Source of the DNA: an uncultured Pelagibacteraceae bacterium
GTDB taxonomy: Bacteria > Pseudomonadota > Alphaproteobacteria > Pelagibacterales > Pelagibacteraceae
Length of the DNA: 64,000 bases
NCBI GenBank assembly: GCA_902592675.1
Contig: CACJFJ010000003.1
Location: 59,906 to 123,905, forward strand
Direction: 5' to 3'
Shown here: piece by piece, positions 1 to 10,466 of the stretch
How the letters are laid out: every line of letters starts with the position of its first letter
Position numbering within the stretch: position 1 is the first letter of the stretch
Notes under the pieces: model-generated
Told to the model about the DNA's origin: nothing
What the model saw: only the letters and a program-made list of their open reading frames with translations
Database searches by the model: none
Program-made: the position numbers and the translations under genes

Positions 1-186
1 AGGGCGTCCAATGTGAGAAATTATTATTATTTGTGAATTTTTACTAAGTAAAAATTTAATTACTGGAAGGATTTTGTTAATCCGAGTTTCATCTTTAATC
101 AACCCATTCTCTAAGGGAACATTTAAATCTAATCTCAATAAAACTTTTTTATTACTTAGATTTTCATGGTCTATAATTTTTTTCAT
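1..186 (-). CDS. pgk: Phosphoglycerate kinase, N-terminal part (truncated by window edge)
   Basis: Reverse complement from 186 reads [28 protein letters not shown]...TRINKILPVIKFLLSKNSQIIIISHIGRP, the Pgk N-terminus; ATG overlaps the gap stop (TGATG). Confidence 0.9.
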   Translation of the reverse strand, partial: MKKIIDHENLSNKKVLLRLDLNVPLENGLIKDETRINKILPVIKFLLSKNSQIIIISHIGRP

Positions 187-1187
187 CAAGATATCTTGTG
201 AAGATATTCTACTATGTCACACATTCTGTTCGAAAAACCCCACTCATTATCATACCATGCAGAAATTTTACCCATATTTTTTCCTACGACCTTTGTCAAA
301 CTCATATCAACAATTGAGGAAGCAGGATTGTGATTGAAGTCAACAGATACAAGTTTCTCCTCAGTAACTTGAACAACTTTATTTTTTTTACTAAAATTTT
401 TAAATACAGAATTTATTTTTTCGATGCTCAAATCTTTTTCAGTACAGAAAATTAGTTCAATCAAAGAAACATTAGGAGTAGGCACTCTCATTGCCACACC
501 TTCAAGTTTACCCTTGAGTGAGGGTATGATCTCGCCAATTGTTTTAGATGCACCAGTTGAGGTTGGCACAATAGATTGGGACGCAGATCGGGCTCTTCGA
601 GGATCTTTATGAGAATTGTCTAAAATTCTTTGATCAGTTGTAAAGGAATGAATTGTTGTCATAAAACCTTTCTCAATTTTGAAATTCTTATTGAGAGCAT
701 AAGCTATAGGCGCAAGACAATTTGTAGTACATGACGCAGCAGAAATTATTCTGTCATTTTTTTTTAAATCTGATTCGTTCACACCATAAACAATAGTTTT
801 GTCGGCATTAGTACACGGGGCTGAAACAATTATTTTTTTTGCTCCATTCATTAAATGAGGTTTTAATTTATCCTTCGAATTGAATTTTCCTGTACATTCA
901 AAAACATAATCAACATCGTACTTTTTCCAGTTAATATTATCTAAATTTGTTTCTTGGCTAAAAGTAATTTTTTTTTTGTTAATAATTAAATTTTTATTCC
1001 CAAAATTTAATTCAGCATTAAATTTCCCATGAATTGAGTCATATTTAAGAAGTGACGAACAAATTTCTGGGCTCGTTCTATTATTGATATGTTTAATATC
1101 TATGTTTTTATTTTTGCTTTCAATGATGGATCTTACAATCATTCTTCCTATTCTTCCCATTCCATTGATACCAACTTTTATTTTCAT
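186..1187 (-). CDS. gap: Glyceraldehyde-3-phosphate dehydrogenase
   Basis: [23 protein letters not shown] active site, [11 protein letters not shown]. Confidence 0.97.
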   Translation of the reverse strand: MKIKVGINGMGRIGRMIVRSIIESKNKNIDIKHINNRTSPEICSSLLKYDSIHGKFNAELNFGNKNLIINKKKITFSQETNLDNINWKKYDVDYVFECTGKFNSKDKLKPHLMNGAKKIIVSAPCTNADKTIVYGVNESDLKKNDRIISAASCTTNCLAPIAYALNKNFKIEKGFMTTIHSFTTDQRILDNSHKDPRRARSASQSIVPTSTGASKTIGEIIPSLKGKLEGVAMRVPTPNVSLIELIFCTEKDLSIEKINSVFKNFSKKNKVVQVTEEKLVSVDFNHNPASSIVDMSLTKVVGKNMGKISAWYDNEWGFSNRMCDIVEYLHKIS

Positions 1188-3127
1188 AATTTCTCTTTTA
1201 TTTTTTTTATAATACTTTTAGAATTTAATTCGAAATGATTATATATTTCATTATATGGTGCACTTTTTCCAAAATCGTCAATTCCAAAATTTAATCCATT
1301 TTTACTCGTATATTTTTTCCAAAAACTCGACTCAGAAGCCTCTATAGAAATGACAAGATTAGTTTCATTTAAAATTTTATTTTTGTAGCTTTCGTTTTGT
1401 TGATCAAATATTTTATGACAAGGCATTGATATTACTTTTGAGTAGATATTTTCTGTGGCTAATTTATGACTTACGTCGATTGCTAAACTAGTTTCTGATC
1501 CTGTTGCTAAAATAGTTAAACTTATATTATCTCCTGTTCTTAATATTTCGTATGCACCAAAAGACGACTCATTTTTTGTGGAGTTGATGACCCTCACAGG
1601 ACTTATTCCTTGTCTAGACAAAGCTATAACACTAGGAGTGTCTTTACTTTCAAGGGCTAACTGCCAGCATTCAAAAGTTTCAATTGTATCTGAGGGTCTG
1701 AAGACATTTAAATTAGGAATAGATCTTAAACTTGTTAATTGTTCAATAGGTTGGTGAGTAGGGCCGTCCTCGCCCAATCCAATCGAGTCATGAGTAAATA
1801 CGTAAATTACTTTTTGTTTCATCATTGCTGCTAATCTGATTGAGGGCTTACAATAGTCACTAAATATTAAAAATGTTCCGCCATATGGAATTAAATTACT
1901 ATGTAACGCTATACCATTCATTATCCCACACATCGCATGCTCTCTAACTCCATAGTGAATATAGTTTCCAGAAAAATTACCTGGTTTAATAATTTTGTGA
2001 TCTTTAGTTTTAGTATTATTTGATCCAGCTAAGTCGGCTGAACCACCAATTAAATTTGGTAAATTTGCAAAAATATTTAAGAACATTTCAGATGATTTTC
2101 TTGTTGCAATTGGTTTTAAGTTTTTTAAATAGTCTTTTTTTGTTTTTTCAGCTAATTTTTTAAGTGAATTTAAAACTTTTAAATTTAAAAAAATTTTATC
2201 GTCATGGGGATAATTTTTTTGTGCTTTTTTTGAGGCAGTTTTGCCTATTTTTCTCCATTCACTTAACAATTCAGATGGTATTTTGAAGGGTTCATAATTC
2301 CATTTTAGTTTTTTTCTTACTAACTTTATTTCATCTTCGCCTAATGGACTTCCATGTGATGAGGCTTTACCTCCCTTATTAGGAGAACCATAGCCAATAG
2401 TTGTTTTACAAGAAATCGCAATAGGTTTCTTTGATTTTTGCGCTTTTTTCAGAGCATTTGATATTTCTCTAAAGTTGTGTCCATTAATTTTCAAATAATC
2501 CCACCCATAGCTTTTAAATCTTTTTTCATGATCATCAGAAACCGCTAAGTTTGTAGGACCATCTATTGAAATTGAATTATCATCAAAAAGTAAAATTAGA
2601 TTTTTAAGTCTAAGGTGACCTGCTAAACTTAAAGCTTCATGACTAATTCCCTCCATTAAACATCCATCACCAGCAAGGACATAAGTCTTATGATTAACTT
2701 TTTTTTTTCCAAATTTTTTTTTTAAAATTTCTTCAGACAAAGCAAATCCTACTGCGTTTGAAATTCCTTGTCCTAAAGGTCCGGTAGTAGTTTCTATACC
2801 AGAATTTGGATGATATTCTGGATGACCAGCACAAATAGAATTTAGTTGCCTAAAATTTTTAATATCTTTTAGAGAAATACTTTTGTAACCTGTAAGAAAT
2901 AGAAGAGAGTAAAGCAACATAGATCCATGTCCTGCGGATAAAACAAACCTGTCCCTATTTAGCCAGCTTGGATTTTTTGGATCAAAATTTAAAAAATCTT
3001 TAAAAAGAACAGTCGCTACATCAGCCATTCCCATTGGCATTCCTGGATGGCCAGAATTAGCATTTTGCACGGCATCAATTGACAAAAATCTAATACAATT
3101 GGCTAATTCTTTATAATATTTATTCAA
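1184..3127 (-). CDS. tkt: Transketolase
   Basis: [38 protein letters not shown] motifs. Confidence 0.97.
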   Translation of the reverse strand: MNKYYKELANCIRFLSIDAVQNANSGHPGMPMGMADVATVLFKDFLNFDPKNPSWLNRDRFVLSAGHGSMLLYSLLFLTGYKSISLKDIKNFRQLNSICAGHPEYHPNSGIETTTGPLGQGISNAVGFALSEEILKKKFGKKKVNHKTYVLAGDGCLMEGISHEALSLAGHLRLKNLILLFDDNSISIDGPTNLAVSDDHEKRFKSYGWDYLKINGHNFREISNALKKAQKSKKPIAISCKTTIGYGSPNKGGKASSHGSPLGEDEIKLVRKKLKWNYEPFKIPSELLSEWRKIGKTASKKAQKNYPHDDKIFLNLKVLNSLKKLAEKTKKDYLKNLKPIATRKSSEMFLNIFANLPNLIGGSADLAGSNNTKTKDHKIIKPGNFSGNYIHYGVREHAMCGIMNGIALHSNLIPYGGTFLIFSDYCKPSIRLAAMMKQKVIYVFTHDSIGLGEDGPTHQPIEQLTSLRSIPNLNVFRPSDTIETFECWQLALESKDTPSVIALSRQGISPVRVINSTKNESSFGAYEILRTGDNISLTILATGSETSLAIDVSHKLATENIYSKVISMPCHKIFDQQNESYKNKILNETNLVISIEASESSFWKKYTSKNGLNFGIDDFGKSAPYNEIYNHFELNSKSIIKKIKEKL

Positions 3128-3180
3128 AAATAATCCTGTTAGACTAAGAAGATTCTATTTAATAATATAATTATATATAT

Positions 3181-3504
3181 ATGAATTCTGTGTTCGAAAA
3201 AGAAAAAAAATTAAATTTAGCGTTAACAAAATTAAGAAATTTAAATCTCAACGACCCAGATTTAAAAAACAATATTGAAAACTTAAATAAACAAAAAAAT
3301 CAATTAGAAATTGAAAAACAAGAACTTGAACAAAAATATAAAAGTTTATTGAATGAGTTTAACAATTTAAGTGAAAAATTGAATAATTTTCAAAATAAAG
3401 AGAAAATCGAAAAAAAAAAGCAAATTGAATTTTCTGAAAAAATTGATGAATTAAATCAAGAAACAGATAATTTATTAGATGAAATTGATAAATGGCAAAC
3501 GTAA
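3181..3504 (+). CDS. Small coiled-coil protein, function unknown, overlapping zapA
   Basis: 107 aa, Lys/Glu/Asn/Leu-rich coiled coil; overlaps next ORF by 13 nt. Confidence 0.7.
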   Translation: MNSVFEKEKKLNLALTKLRNLNLNDPDLKNNIENLNKQKNQLEIEKQELEQKYKSLLNEFNNLSEKLNNFQNKEKIEKKKQIEFSEKIDELNQETDNLLDEIDKWQT

Positions 3505-3935
3505 GTATTAAATTTAATGGAAAAGAGTTCCTGTTATCCTGTCAAGATGGACAAGAGGAACATCTCGAGGAATTATTAATTCAAATTAATCAAAAATTTA
3601 ATAATTTAAAAAATGAGCTTGGTAATCTTGGTGAAAATAAACTCTTACTAATAACTGCTGTTAAAGTAATGGATGAATATTACGAAACAAAAAAAAAGGT
3701 AGACCAAAAAAAAATTGAGATAAAAGACCTTTCTAATAAATTTAGAGAATTAAAATCATTAGTTTACTCTTATAAAGAGAGAAAAGAACAGGAAATAGAA
3801 GAATTAAACAAAAATCATATAAATTTAAAAAATGAAATTGTGTCAAATCAAAAAAATTATGAGAAATTAATTGATGAAGCTGCTAATGAAATTTCAAGTT
3901 TTGTTGAAAAGATAAATCCAGACAACTTATCATAA
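3492..3935 (+). CDS. zapA: Cell division protein ZapA-like
   Basis: MANVSIKFNGKEFLLSCQDGQEEHLEELLIQIN N-terminal ZapA pattern plus coiled coil; next to ygfA. Confidence 0.8.
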   Translation: MANVSIKFNGKEFLLSCQDGQEEHLEELLIQINQKFNNLKNELGNLGENKLLLITAVKVMDEYYETKKKVDQKKIEIKDLSNKFRELKSLVYSYKERKEQEIEELNKNHINLKNEIVSNQKNYEKLIDEAANEISSFVEKINPDNLS

Positions 3936-3941
3936 AATTTT

Positions 3942-4481
3942 GTGAAAAAATCTCAAATAAGGAAAAAAATTTTTAAACTAAGGAAAAAATTTTATAATAA
4001 AAATTATTCTATCAATTTTAGAACTATATTAGATGTTTTGAGAAAAAAAAGAATTAAAGGAAATATTTTAGGAGGCTATTACCCCTTTAACAATGAGATA
4101 GATGTGATAAAAATTTTAGAAAAATTTGAAAAAAAAAATTACGTAATTTCTCTCCCTAAAACAAAAAAAAATTCACAAATGGATTTTCTTATCTGGTCAA
4201 CTAAAAGCCCCTTGTTGATTAATAAATATGGAATTCCAGAACCAATTGAAAAAAAAATTACTTATCCTGATATTTTGTTAGTTCCCTTAATCGCTTATGA
4301 TAGTAAATACAATAGATTAGGGTATGGAGGAGGTTTTTATGATAGATATATAAAAAAAATCAAAAAAAGAAAAAAAATTTTTACAATTGGTTTAGCTTGT
4401 TCGTTTCAGAAAGTTCAAAAAATTCCAATCGATAAACATGATATTAAACTAGATTTAATAATAAATGAAAAAAATAAATGA
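3942..4481 (+). CDS. 5-formyltetrahydrofolate cyclo-ligase (GTG start)
   Basis: LLVPLIAYDSKYNRLGYGGGFYDRYI motif typical of the 5-FTHF cyclo-ligase family. Confidence 0.9.
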   Translation: MKKSQIRKKIFKLRKKFYNKNYSINFRTILDVLRKKRIKGNILGGYYPFNNEIDVIKILEKFEKKNYVISLPKTKKNSQMDFLIWSTKSPLLINKYGIPEPIEKKITYPDILLVPLIAYDSKYNRLGYGGGFYDRYIKKIKKRKKIFTIGLACSFQKVQKIPIDKHDIKLDLIINEKNK

Positions 4482-5284
4482 TCAGAATATTATTTTTAGG
4501 AGATGTAGTAGGTAAGTCTGGCTGTGCTAAACTTAAGTCAGATCTAATTAAACAAAAAGAAATTAAAAAAATTGATTTTGTAATTGTCAATGGTGAAAAT
4601 GCTGATAATTCAGGTGTTGGTTTAACTAAAGAAATTTGTGAAGAATTGTTTAATAGTGGTGTTGATGTAATAACCACAGGCAATCATGTTTGGGATCAAA
4701 AAAATTTAATGGAGTTTATTGATAAAGAAAAAAGGTTATTACGTCCAAAAAACTTATTTGAACCTGCTCCTGGAAAAGGATTTGAAATTTTTGAGGTGGA
4801 TAAAAATTTTAAAATAGGTGTTTTAAACTTAATGGGTAATGTATTTATGAAAAAATGTGAGAATGTGTTTGAAACATCAAAAAAATTTATAGATCAACAT
4901 GAATTAAAAAAACATTACGATTTTTTAATTGTTGACTTTCATGGTGAAATTACGAGTGAAAAAAATGCTATGGGACATTATTTTGACGGCAAAGCAACTT
5001 TAGTAGTGGGGACACACACACACATCCCAACCAACGACACTAGAATTTTAGAGAATGGAACTGCTTATCAAACAGATGCTGGAATGTGTGGTGATTATGA
5101 CTCAGTTATAGGCATGAATAAAAAAAATTCTTTGAATAGATTTATGAAAAAAAACTCAAATAAACATTTTCCTGCTACAGGGGATGCTACATTGTGTGGT
5201 GTTATAGTTGATTGTAATATAGAAACTGGATTAGCATTAAAAGTTGAAAATTATATATTTGGAAAACATTTAAAAAATACTTAA
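4478..5284 (+). CDS. ymdB: YmdB-family metallophosphoesterase
   Basis: RILFLGDVVGKSG, NGENADNSGVGLT, TTGNHVWDQK, VVGTHTHIPTND. Confidence 0.9.
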   Translation: MIRILFLGDVVGKSGCAKLKSDLIKQKEIKKIDFVIVNGENADNSGVGLTKEICEELFNSGVDVITTGNHVWDQKNLMEFIDKEKRLLRPKNLFEPAPGKGFEIFEVDKNFKIGVLNLMGNVFMKKCENVFETSKKFIDQHELKKHYDFLIVDFHGEITSEKNAMGHYFDGKATLVVGTHTHIPTNDTRILENGTAYQTDAGMCGDYDSVIGMNKKNSLNRFMKKNSNKHFPATGDATLCGVIVDCNIETGLALKVENYIFGKHLKNT

Positions 5285-5290
5285 ATTAAT

Positions 5291-6013
5291 ATGGCAGGAC
5301 ATTCCCATTGGGCAGGCATTAAACATAAAAAAGGTAAAGCTGATAAACTTAGATCTAAAATTTTTTCTAAATTATCAAAAGAGATTACTGTTGCCGCAAA
5401 ATTAGGAGATAAAGATCCATCCATGAATCCTAGATTAAGGTCAGCAATACAAGCTGCAAGATATGCAAATATGCCTAAGGACAATATAGAGAGAGCGATC
5501 GATAGGTCTTCAGCAAATAATCAGCTTAATTTTGAAAATTTGAGATATGAAGGATTTGGACCAGAAAAAGTTGCTGTAATTGTGGAGACTTTAACAGAAA
5601 ATAAAAATAGAACTGCATCAAATATTAGAACCATTTTTCAAAAAGGAGGTGGCAATCTTGGAACAAAAGGCTCCGCTTCACATAATTTCAAACAAATGGG
5701 TGTTATCAAGATTGATAAAAATGAAATTTCAGAGGAGGAAATTTTTATATTATCTATAGATGCTGGAGCTGAAGAATGTAAATTATCTGAGGATTTTCAT
5801 GAAATTCATTGTGAAATTAGTGAGATATATAATGTAAAAAAAAAATTAGAGACGAAAATTAATAATTTTATCTCAACAGAAATTGAGTGGATACCACTTA
5901 ATAATGTTGAAATCTCTGAGGAAAAGAGTCAGGATTTGATACATTTTTTCGAGAATTTAGAAGAAGATGATGATGTACAAAATGTTTTTTCAAATGCGAA
6001 ATTTATAAGGTAA
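5291..6013 (+). CDS. yebC: YebC/PmpR-family protein
   Basis: MAGHSHWAGIKHKKGKADKLRSKIFSKL, MPKDNIERAI. Confidence 0.95.
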   Translation: MAGHSHWAGIKHKKGKADKLRSKIFSKLSKEITVAAKLGDKDPSMNPRLRSAIQAARYANMPKDNIERAIDRSSANNQLNFENLRYEGFGPEKVAVIVETLTENKNRTASNIRTIFQKGGGNLGTKGSASHNFKQMGVIKIDKNEISEEEIFILSIDAGAEECKLSEDFHEIHCEISEIYNVKKKLETKINNFISTEIEWIPLNNVEISEEKSQDLIHFFENLEEDDDVQNVFSNAKFIR

Positions 6014-6016
6014 AAA

Positions 6017-6511
6017 ATGTTAATTATAGGAATAGACCCAGGTATATCAGGCTCAATTTGTTTTTTTGAAAATGGAAAAATTCTTGAAGTAATTGAAATG
6101 CCAACTATGGCAGAAGGAAAAAAAAATAAGAGACAAATAAACGGCTCTCAGATTTTTAATGAAATTTCATTAAGATTGGAAAAAAATGTGTCAAAAGACG
6201 TAAGAGTTGTAATTGAACAAGTTTCTGCGATGCCAGGCCAAGGAGTAACTAGCATGTTTAATTTTGGTCAATCATTTGGAATTTTAAAAGGGATTTGTTC
6301 TGCAATGCAATTACCTATGTATTTTGTAAGACCAGCAAAATGGAAAAAATATTTTAATTTATTAAATTCAGAAAAAGATGCTAGTAGAGCTAGAGTAATA
6401 GAGATATTCCCCTATTTTTCATCACAATTAACAAAAAAAAAAGATACTAACAAAGCAGATGCTATTTTAATCGCAAGTTTTTATCACGAAACATATAAAA
6501 ATGAGCCTTGA
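6017..6511 (+). CDS. ruvC: RuvC-like crossover junction endodeoxyribonuclease, phage-type variant
   Basis: IIGIDPGISG, VVIEQVSAMPGQGVTSMFNFGQSFG, NKADAILIA: RNase H-fold RuvC acidic motifs; follows yebC as in classic ruvC loci. Confidence 0.8.
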   Translation: MLIIGIDPGISGSICFFENGKILEVIEMPTMAEGKKNKRQINGSQIFNEISLRLEKNVSKDVRVVIEQVSAMPGQGVTSMFNFGQSFGILKGICSAMQLPMYFVRPAKWKKYFNLLNSEKDASRARVIEIFPYFSSQLTKKKDTNKADAILIASFYHETYKNEP

Positions 6512-6563
6512 TAATAACAATTAAAGACAAATTCATGACACATTTAAGTGTGAGAAAACATCA

Positions 6564-7238
6564 ATGGAAGCTGATATTTCAACTCAAGCAGTAGGTTTAG
6601 CATCTAACGCTGACTTTTCTTTGATGAATTTATTTCTAAGAGCAGATATAATAGTAAAGTCGGTTATCTTACTTTTAATTGCATGTTCAATTTATTCGTG
6701 GGCCGTAATAATTGAAAAGTTTCGTTTATTTAAAAAAATAAACCAGACTACTGAGGAGTTTGAAGCAAAGTTTTGGAATTCAAAATCTGCTGAGTCATTT
6801 TATAATAATCTTCCCTCTAATGTTGATGATCCAATGGCTTTAATCTTTAAAGAGGCAATGCAAAGTCTTTTAAAAAGAAGATCTAAATCAGATTTAAACA
6901 ATAGAATTACAACGATGTTAGAAACAGGTATAGAAAAACAGATGAACAAAATTAGCAAAGGCTTCACTTTTTTAGCTACAGTGGGATCAACGGCGCCATT
7001 CATTGGTTTGTTCGGAACAGTTTGGGGAATTATGAACTCTTTTCAATCAATTGCAATTTCAAGAAACACAAGTTTAGCTATTGTAGCTCCTGGAATAGCT
7101 GAAGCATTATTTGCAACAGCTTTAGGTTTGCTAGCTGCTATTCCAGCTGTGATTGCTTATAATAAGTTTAATAATGACTCATTGAAGTATTCACAGAAAT
7201 TAGAAAATTTTTCAAGAAGATTCCTAACTATAATTTAA
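6564..7238 (+). CDS. tolQ: Tol-Pal system protein TolQ
   Basis: MotA/TolQ/ExbB family; TVGSTAPFIGLFGTVWGIMNSF. Confidence 0.95.
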   Translation: MEADISTQAVGLASNADFSLMNLFLRADIIVKSVILLLIACSIYSWAVIIEKFRLFKKINQTTEEFEAKFWNSKSAESFYNNLPSNVDDPMALIFKEAMQSLLKRRSKSDLNNRITTMLETGIEKQMNKISKGFTFLATVGSTAPFIGLFGTVWGIMNSFQSIAISRNTSLAIVAPGIAEALFATALGLLAAIPAVIAYNKFNNDSLKYSQKLENFSRRFLTII

Positions 7239-7239
7239 A

Positions 7240-7656
7240 ATGGCTTTTAAATTTAATCGTTCTTCAAAAGAACCAATGAGTGAAATAAATGTTACCCCTT
7301 TTGTTGACGTAATGTTAGTATTACTTATAATTTTTATGGTTACAGCACCTTTGTTAACTGTAGGTGTTCAAGTTGATTTACCTGAGAGTTCTGCGGACTC
7401 ACTTCCAGAGGAGTCTGAGCCACTTACTTTGACTATCAACTCAAAGGGTGAGATTTTCATTCAAGAGTCAAAAGTTGAATACGATAAAATAATTGCTAAG
7501 GTTTTAGCTGTGTCTAAAAATAGAACTGATACAAGAATTTATGTAAGGGGTGATAAAACTATCAATTATGGAAGAGTTTTGGAGATAATGGGTCTTCTAT
7601 CTGGGTCTGGCTTTACAAAGGTCGCGCTTATATCTGAACCTTATAAAGAAAGGTAA
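7240..7656 (+). CDS. tolR: Tol-Pal system protein TolR
   Basis: MSEINVTPFVDVMLVLLIIFMVTAPLL. Confidence 0.95.
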   Translation: MAFKFNRSSKEPMSEINVTPFVDVMLVLLIIFMVTAPLLTVGVQVDLPESSADSLPEESEPLTLTINSKGEIFIQESKVEYDKIIAKVLAVSKNRTDTRIYVRGDKTINYGRVLEIMGLLSGSGFTKVALISEPYKER

Positions 7657-7662
7657 AAAATA

Positions 7663-8472
7663 ATGAATAGAAATATCATTATTTCTTCAGCTCTTCATGT
7701 TGCTCTGATTATGATTACAGCGGTAAGTTTACCCTTTTTAGCAAAAAAACCAATTGATCTACCGCCAATTGTTTCTATTGAACTCATACAGATTACAGAT
7801 AAAACAAATATACCATTTGCACCAAAAGCAAAAAAAACAATTGAAAAAATAAAAGAAAAAGAAAAAAAATTAGTATCTGAACAAGCTCCACCCAAAAAAG
7901 TTAAAAAGATCAAACCAGATGCAGTTCCAATGCCAAAAGATGATGTCAAAAAAGTTGAGAAGATAAAAGAAGATAAGCAGAATCCAGAAAAAATTGATGA
8001 TGAGGTAAAACAAGTATCAGAGTTTGAAAAAGATGAATTATTTGATCCAAACAATATTGCTGCCCTAATTGATAAATCTAAAGAAGAAACCGCAGATACT
8101 GTTAAAAAAACAGATAAAGTAACTCAAGATCAGCAAAAGAGTGTCAGCACTACAGGTTTATCATTAAGTGAGGAAGATGCATTAAAAGCACAAATATTTG
8201 GATGCTGGAGCATACCTTTGGGATTGCCATACAATGAGAACTTGTTAGTTAGGATCAAACTACAATTAAAACCAGATGGCACAGTTGTGCAATCTGAAAT
8301 TTTAGATCACGCAAGAATGAATAAACCTGGACAGGGTTTTTATAAAGTATTGGCAGAAAGTGCTCTGCGAGCCATAAAACTCTGCCAACCATTAAGAGTA
8401 CCCACTACAGGCTATGAAAGATGGAAAGAATTACAGTTAAATTTTGATGCAAGAGAGATGTTAGAAGGATAA
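7663..8472 (+). CDS. tolA: TolA-like cell envelope protein
   Basis: N-terminal TM helix, Lys/Glu-rich middle, C-terminal TonB/TolA-like domain; position between tolR and tolB. Confidence 0.8.
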   Translation: MNRNIIISSALHVALIMITAVSLPFLAKKPIDLPPIVSIELIQITDKTNIPFAPKAKKTIEKIKEKEKKLVSEQAPPKKVKKIKPDAVPMPKDDVKKVEKIKEDKQNPEKIDDEVKQVSEFEKDELFDPNNIAALIDKSKEETADTVKKTDKVTQDQQKSVSTTGLSLSEEDALKAQIFGCWSIPLGLPYNENLLVRIKLQLKPDGTVVQSEILDHARMNKPGQGFYKVLAESALRAIKLCQPLRVPTTGYERWKELQLNFDAREMLEG

Positions 8473-8481
8473 TATATTTTT

Positions 8482-9822
8482 ATGAATAGATTATTAATTT
8501 TTATTTTTTTTACCTTTTTTTCATTTAAGGCATTTGCACTAATAGAAGTAGATATTACTAGGGGTAATTTGAACCCTTTACCTATTGCTGTATCCCCTTT
8601 ATCTATTGATGAAAATTCTAGAAAACAATTTGAAAAAAAACTAAAAAAAAAAAATATAGGATCAGAAATTTCAATAGTTGTAGAAAAAAATTTAAAAACT
8701 TCAGGACTTTTTAATCCTTTAAATAAAGACGCATTCTTACAGGCACCAGATATTGCAAACTTAAAACCTCGATTTGAAGATTGGAATTTGATAAAAGCGC
8801 AAGCTTTAATTACAGGTAAAGTAAGTTATGTAGATGATAAACTAAGAGTTGAATTCAGATTATGGGACGTTCTTGCTGGCAAAGAAATGATGGCATTAGC
8901 TTTTACGACTGTCCCAAATAATTGGAGAAGAGTGGGGCATATAATTACTGATAAAGTCTATGAGAGACTAACAGGTGAAAAAGGTTACTTTGATACAAGA
9001 ATTATATACGTTGCAGAAGAAGGACCAAAAACAAGACGTATAAAAAAATTAGCAATTATGGATCAAGATGGTGAAAATAATAAATTTTTAACTTTAGGTA
9101 ACGAACTTGTTTTAACGCCAAGATTTAATCCCACAAGTCAAATGGTAACTTATTTATCTTATTTCAGAAATCTTCCAAGAGTTTATTTATTAGATATTGA
9201 GACAGGCATGCAAGAAGTTGTTGGGGATTTTCCAGGTATGACTTTTGCACCTAGATTTTCTCCGAATGGAAAAAAAATTATTATGAGTTTTGCTAAGGAT
9301 GGAAATTCAGATATTTATACTATGGATTTAGAAAATAGAATTGTTGAAAAAATTACTAATCATCCATCGATAGATACATCACCCTCATATTCACCTGATG
9401 GAAAATATATTTGTTTTAATTCTGATAGAAGTGGATACCAGCAAATATACATAATGAAGAGTGATGGAAGTAATGTGAAAAGAATTTCTTTTGGAAAAGG
9501 ATTATATGGAACGCCTGTCTGGTCGCCAAGAGGAGATTTGATTGCTTTCACAAAATTACATAAAGGAAAATTTTATATAGGTGTAATGAGAACTGATGGA
9601 AGTGGCGAAAGATTGTTAACTGAAAATTTTTATCAAGAAGCTCCATCATGGTCTCCAAACGGAAGAGTTTTAATTTTTTACAGAGAAACAAAAACAGATA
9701 GTAAAGGTGAAGGCTTTTCAGCTAAATTGTGGTCTATAGATCTAACCGGCTATAATGAGCGCCTAGTAAGTACTCCAACTGATGCCTCAGACCCATCATG
9801 GTCATCTTTATTAAGTAATTAA
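8482..9822 (+). CDS. tolB: Tol-Pal system beta-propeller protein TolB
   Basis: Signal peptide, repeated [23 protein letters not shown] propeller motifs. Confidence 0.95.
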   Translation: MNRLLIFIFFTFFSFKAFALIEVDITRGNLNPLPIAVSPLSIDENSRKQFEKKLKKKNIGSEISIVVEKNLKTSGLFNPLNKDAFLQAPDIANLKPRFEDWNLIKAQALITGKVSYVDDKLRVEFRLWDVLAGKEMMALAFTTVPNNWRRVGHIITDKVYERLTGEKGYFDTRIIYVAEEGPKTRRIKKLAIMDQDGENNKFLTLGNELVLTPRFNPTSQMVTYLSYFRNLPRVYLLDIETGMQEVVGDFPGMTFAPRFSPNGKKIIMSFAKDGNSDIYTMDLENRIVEKITNHPSIDTSPSYSPDGKYICFNSDRSGYQQIYIMKSDGSNVKRISFGKGLYGTPVWSPRGDLIAFTKLHKGKFYIGVMRTDGSGERLLTENFYQEAPSWSPNGRVLIFYRETKTDSKGEGFSAKLWSIDLTGYNERLVSTPTDASDPSWSSLLSN

Positions 9823-9906
9823 TCAATATTATCTTGATTTTTTAACTTGAAACATCTAATTAGTTGTGAAAAAGTAAGACTAAGAAATATTGATCAAGGA
9901 GCAATA

Positions 9907-10386
9907 ATGAAATTAAACAAAATTCTAAAAAACGCTTTTTTAATTATCTTTGCGTGCATAGCTTTATCAGCTTGTGCAACCTCAAAGAAATCTACAGGCC
10001 AAATGCAAGGCGACGTTTATACTGGTACTGACACTGTTGAATATTTAGCATCGGGTGTACCTGACAGAGTTTTCTTTGCAACAAATGAGTCAGTACTTAC
10101 AACTGCTTCAAGGGAGACTTTAAGAAAACAAGCCGCATGGTTAAGAAAAAATTCTAAAATTACAATTGTTCTTGAAGGACATGCTGACGAAAGAGGAACT
10201 AGAGAATATAACTTAGCTCTTGGAGAAAGAAGAGCAAATGCAGCTAAAGATTATCTTATGACGTATGGAATTTCATCAGATAGAATTTCTGTATTAAGTT
10301 ATGGTAAAGAGAGACCAGTTGACTCTGGCTCTAACCCACTAGCTTGGTCAAAAAACAGAAGATCAGTAACTGTAAAAGCAAACTAA
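9907..10386 (+). CDS. pal: Peptidoglycan-associated lipoprotein Pal (start moved from ORF-track 9847)
   Basis: ATG 9907 gives signal peptide with lipobox LSAC; OmpA-like ILEGHADERGTREYNLALGERRA. Confidence 0.93.
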   Translation: MKLNKILKNAFLIIFACIALSACATSKKSTGQMQGDVYTGTDTVEYLASGVPDRVFFATNESVLTTASRETLRKQAAWLRKNSKITIVLEGHADERGTREYNLALGERRANAAKDYLMTYGISSDRISVLSYGKERPVDSGSNPLAWSKNRRSVTVKAN

Positions 10387-10399
10387 TTTTTTTAAAATC

Positions 10400-10439
10400 A
10401 AAGACCCTTAAACAATAAAAGTTTAAGGGTCTTTTTTTT
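10400..10439 (+). terminator. Rho-independent terminator downstream of pal
   Basis: AAAGACCCTTAAAC-aataaaa-GTTTAAGGGTCTTT followed by a T-run. Confidence 0.9.
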
Positions 10440-10466
10440 GCCATTATTTTAATCATAAAATAAAGA

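Noticed and set aside
74-337. Plus-strand ORF at window start
   Set aside because: Antisense to pgk N-terminus and gap C-terminus, both clear coding sequences
7695-8054. 119-aa minus-strand ORF inside tolA
   Set aside because: Antisense to the Lys/Glu-rich TolA linker; Ser/Phe-rich composition is the complement of AAA/GAA codons
9847-9906. Upstream start of pal
   Set aside because: Would bury the lipoprotein signal peptide; ATG 9907 gives a proper signal and lipobox
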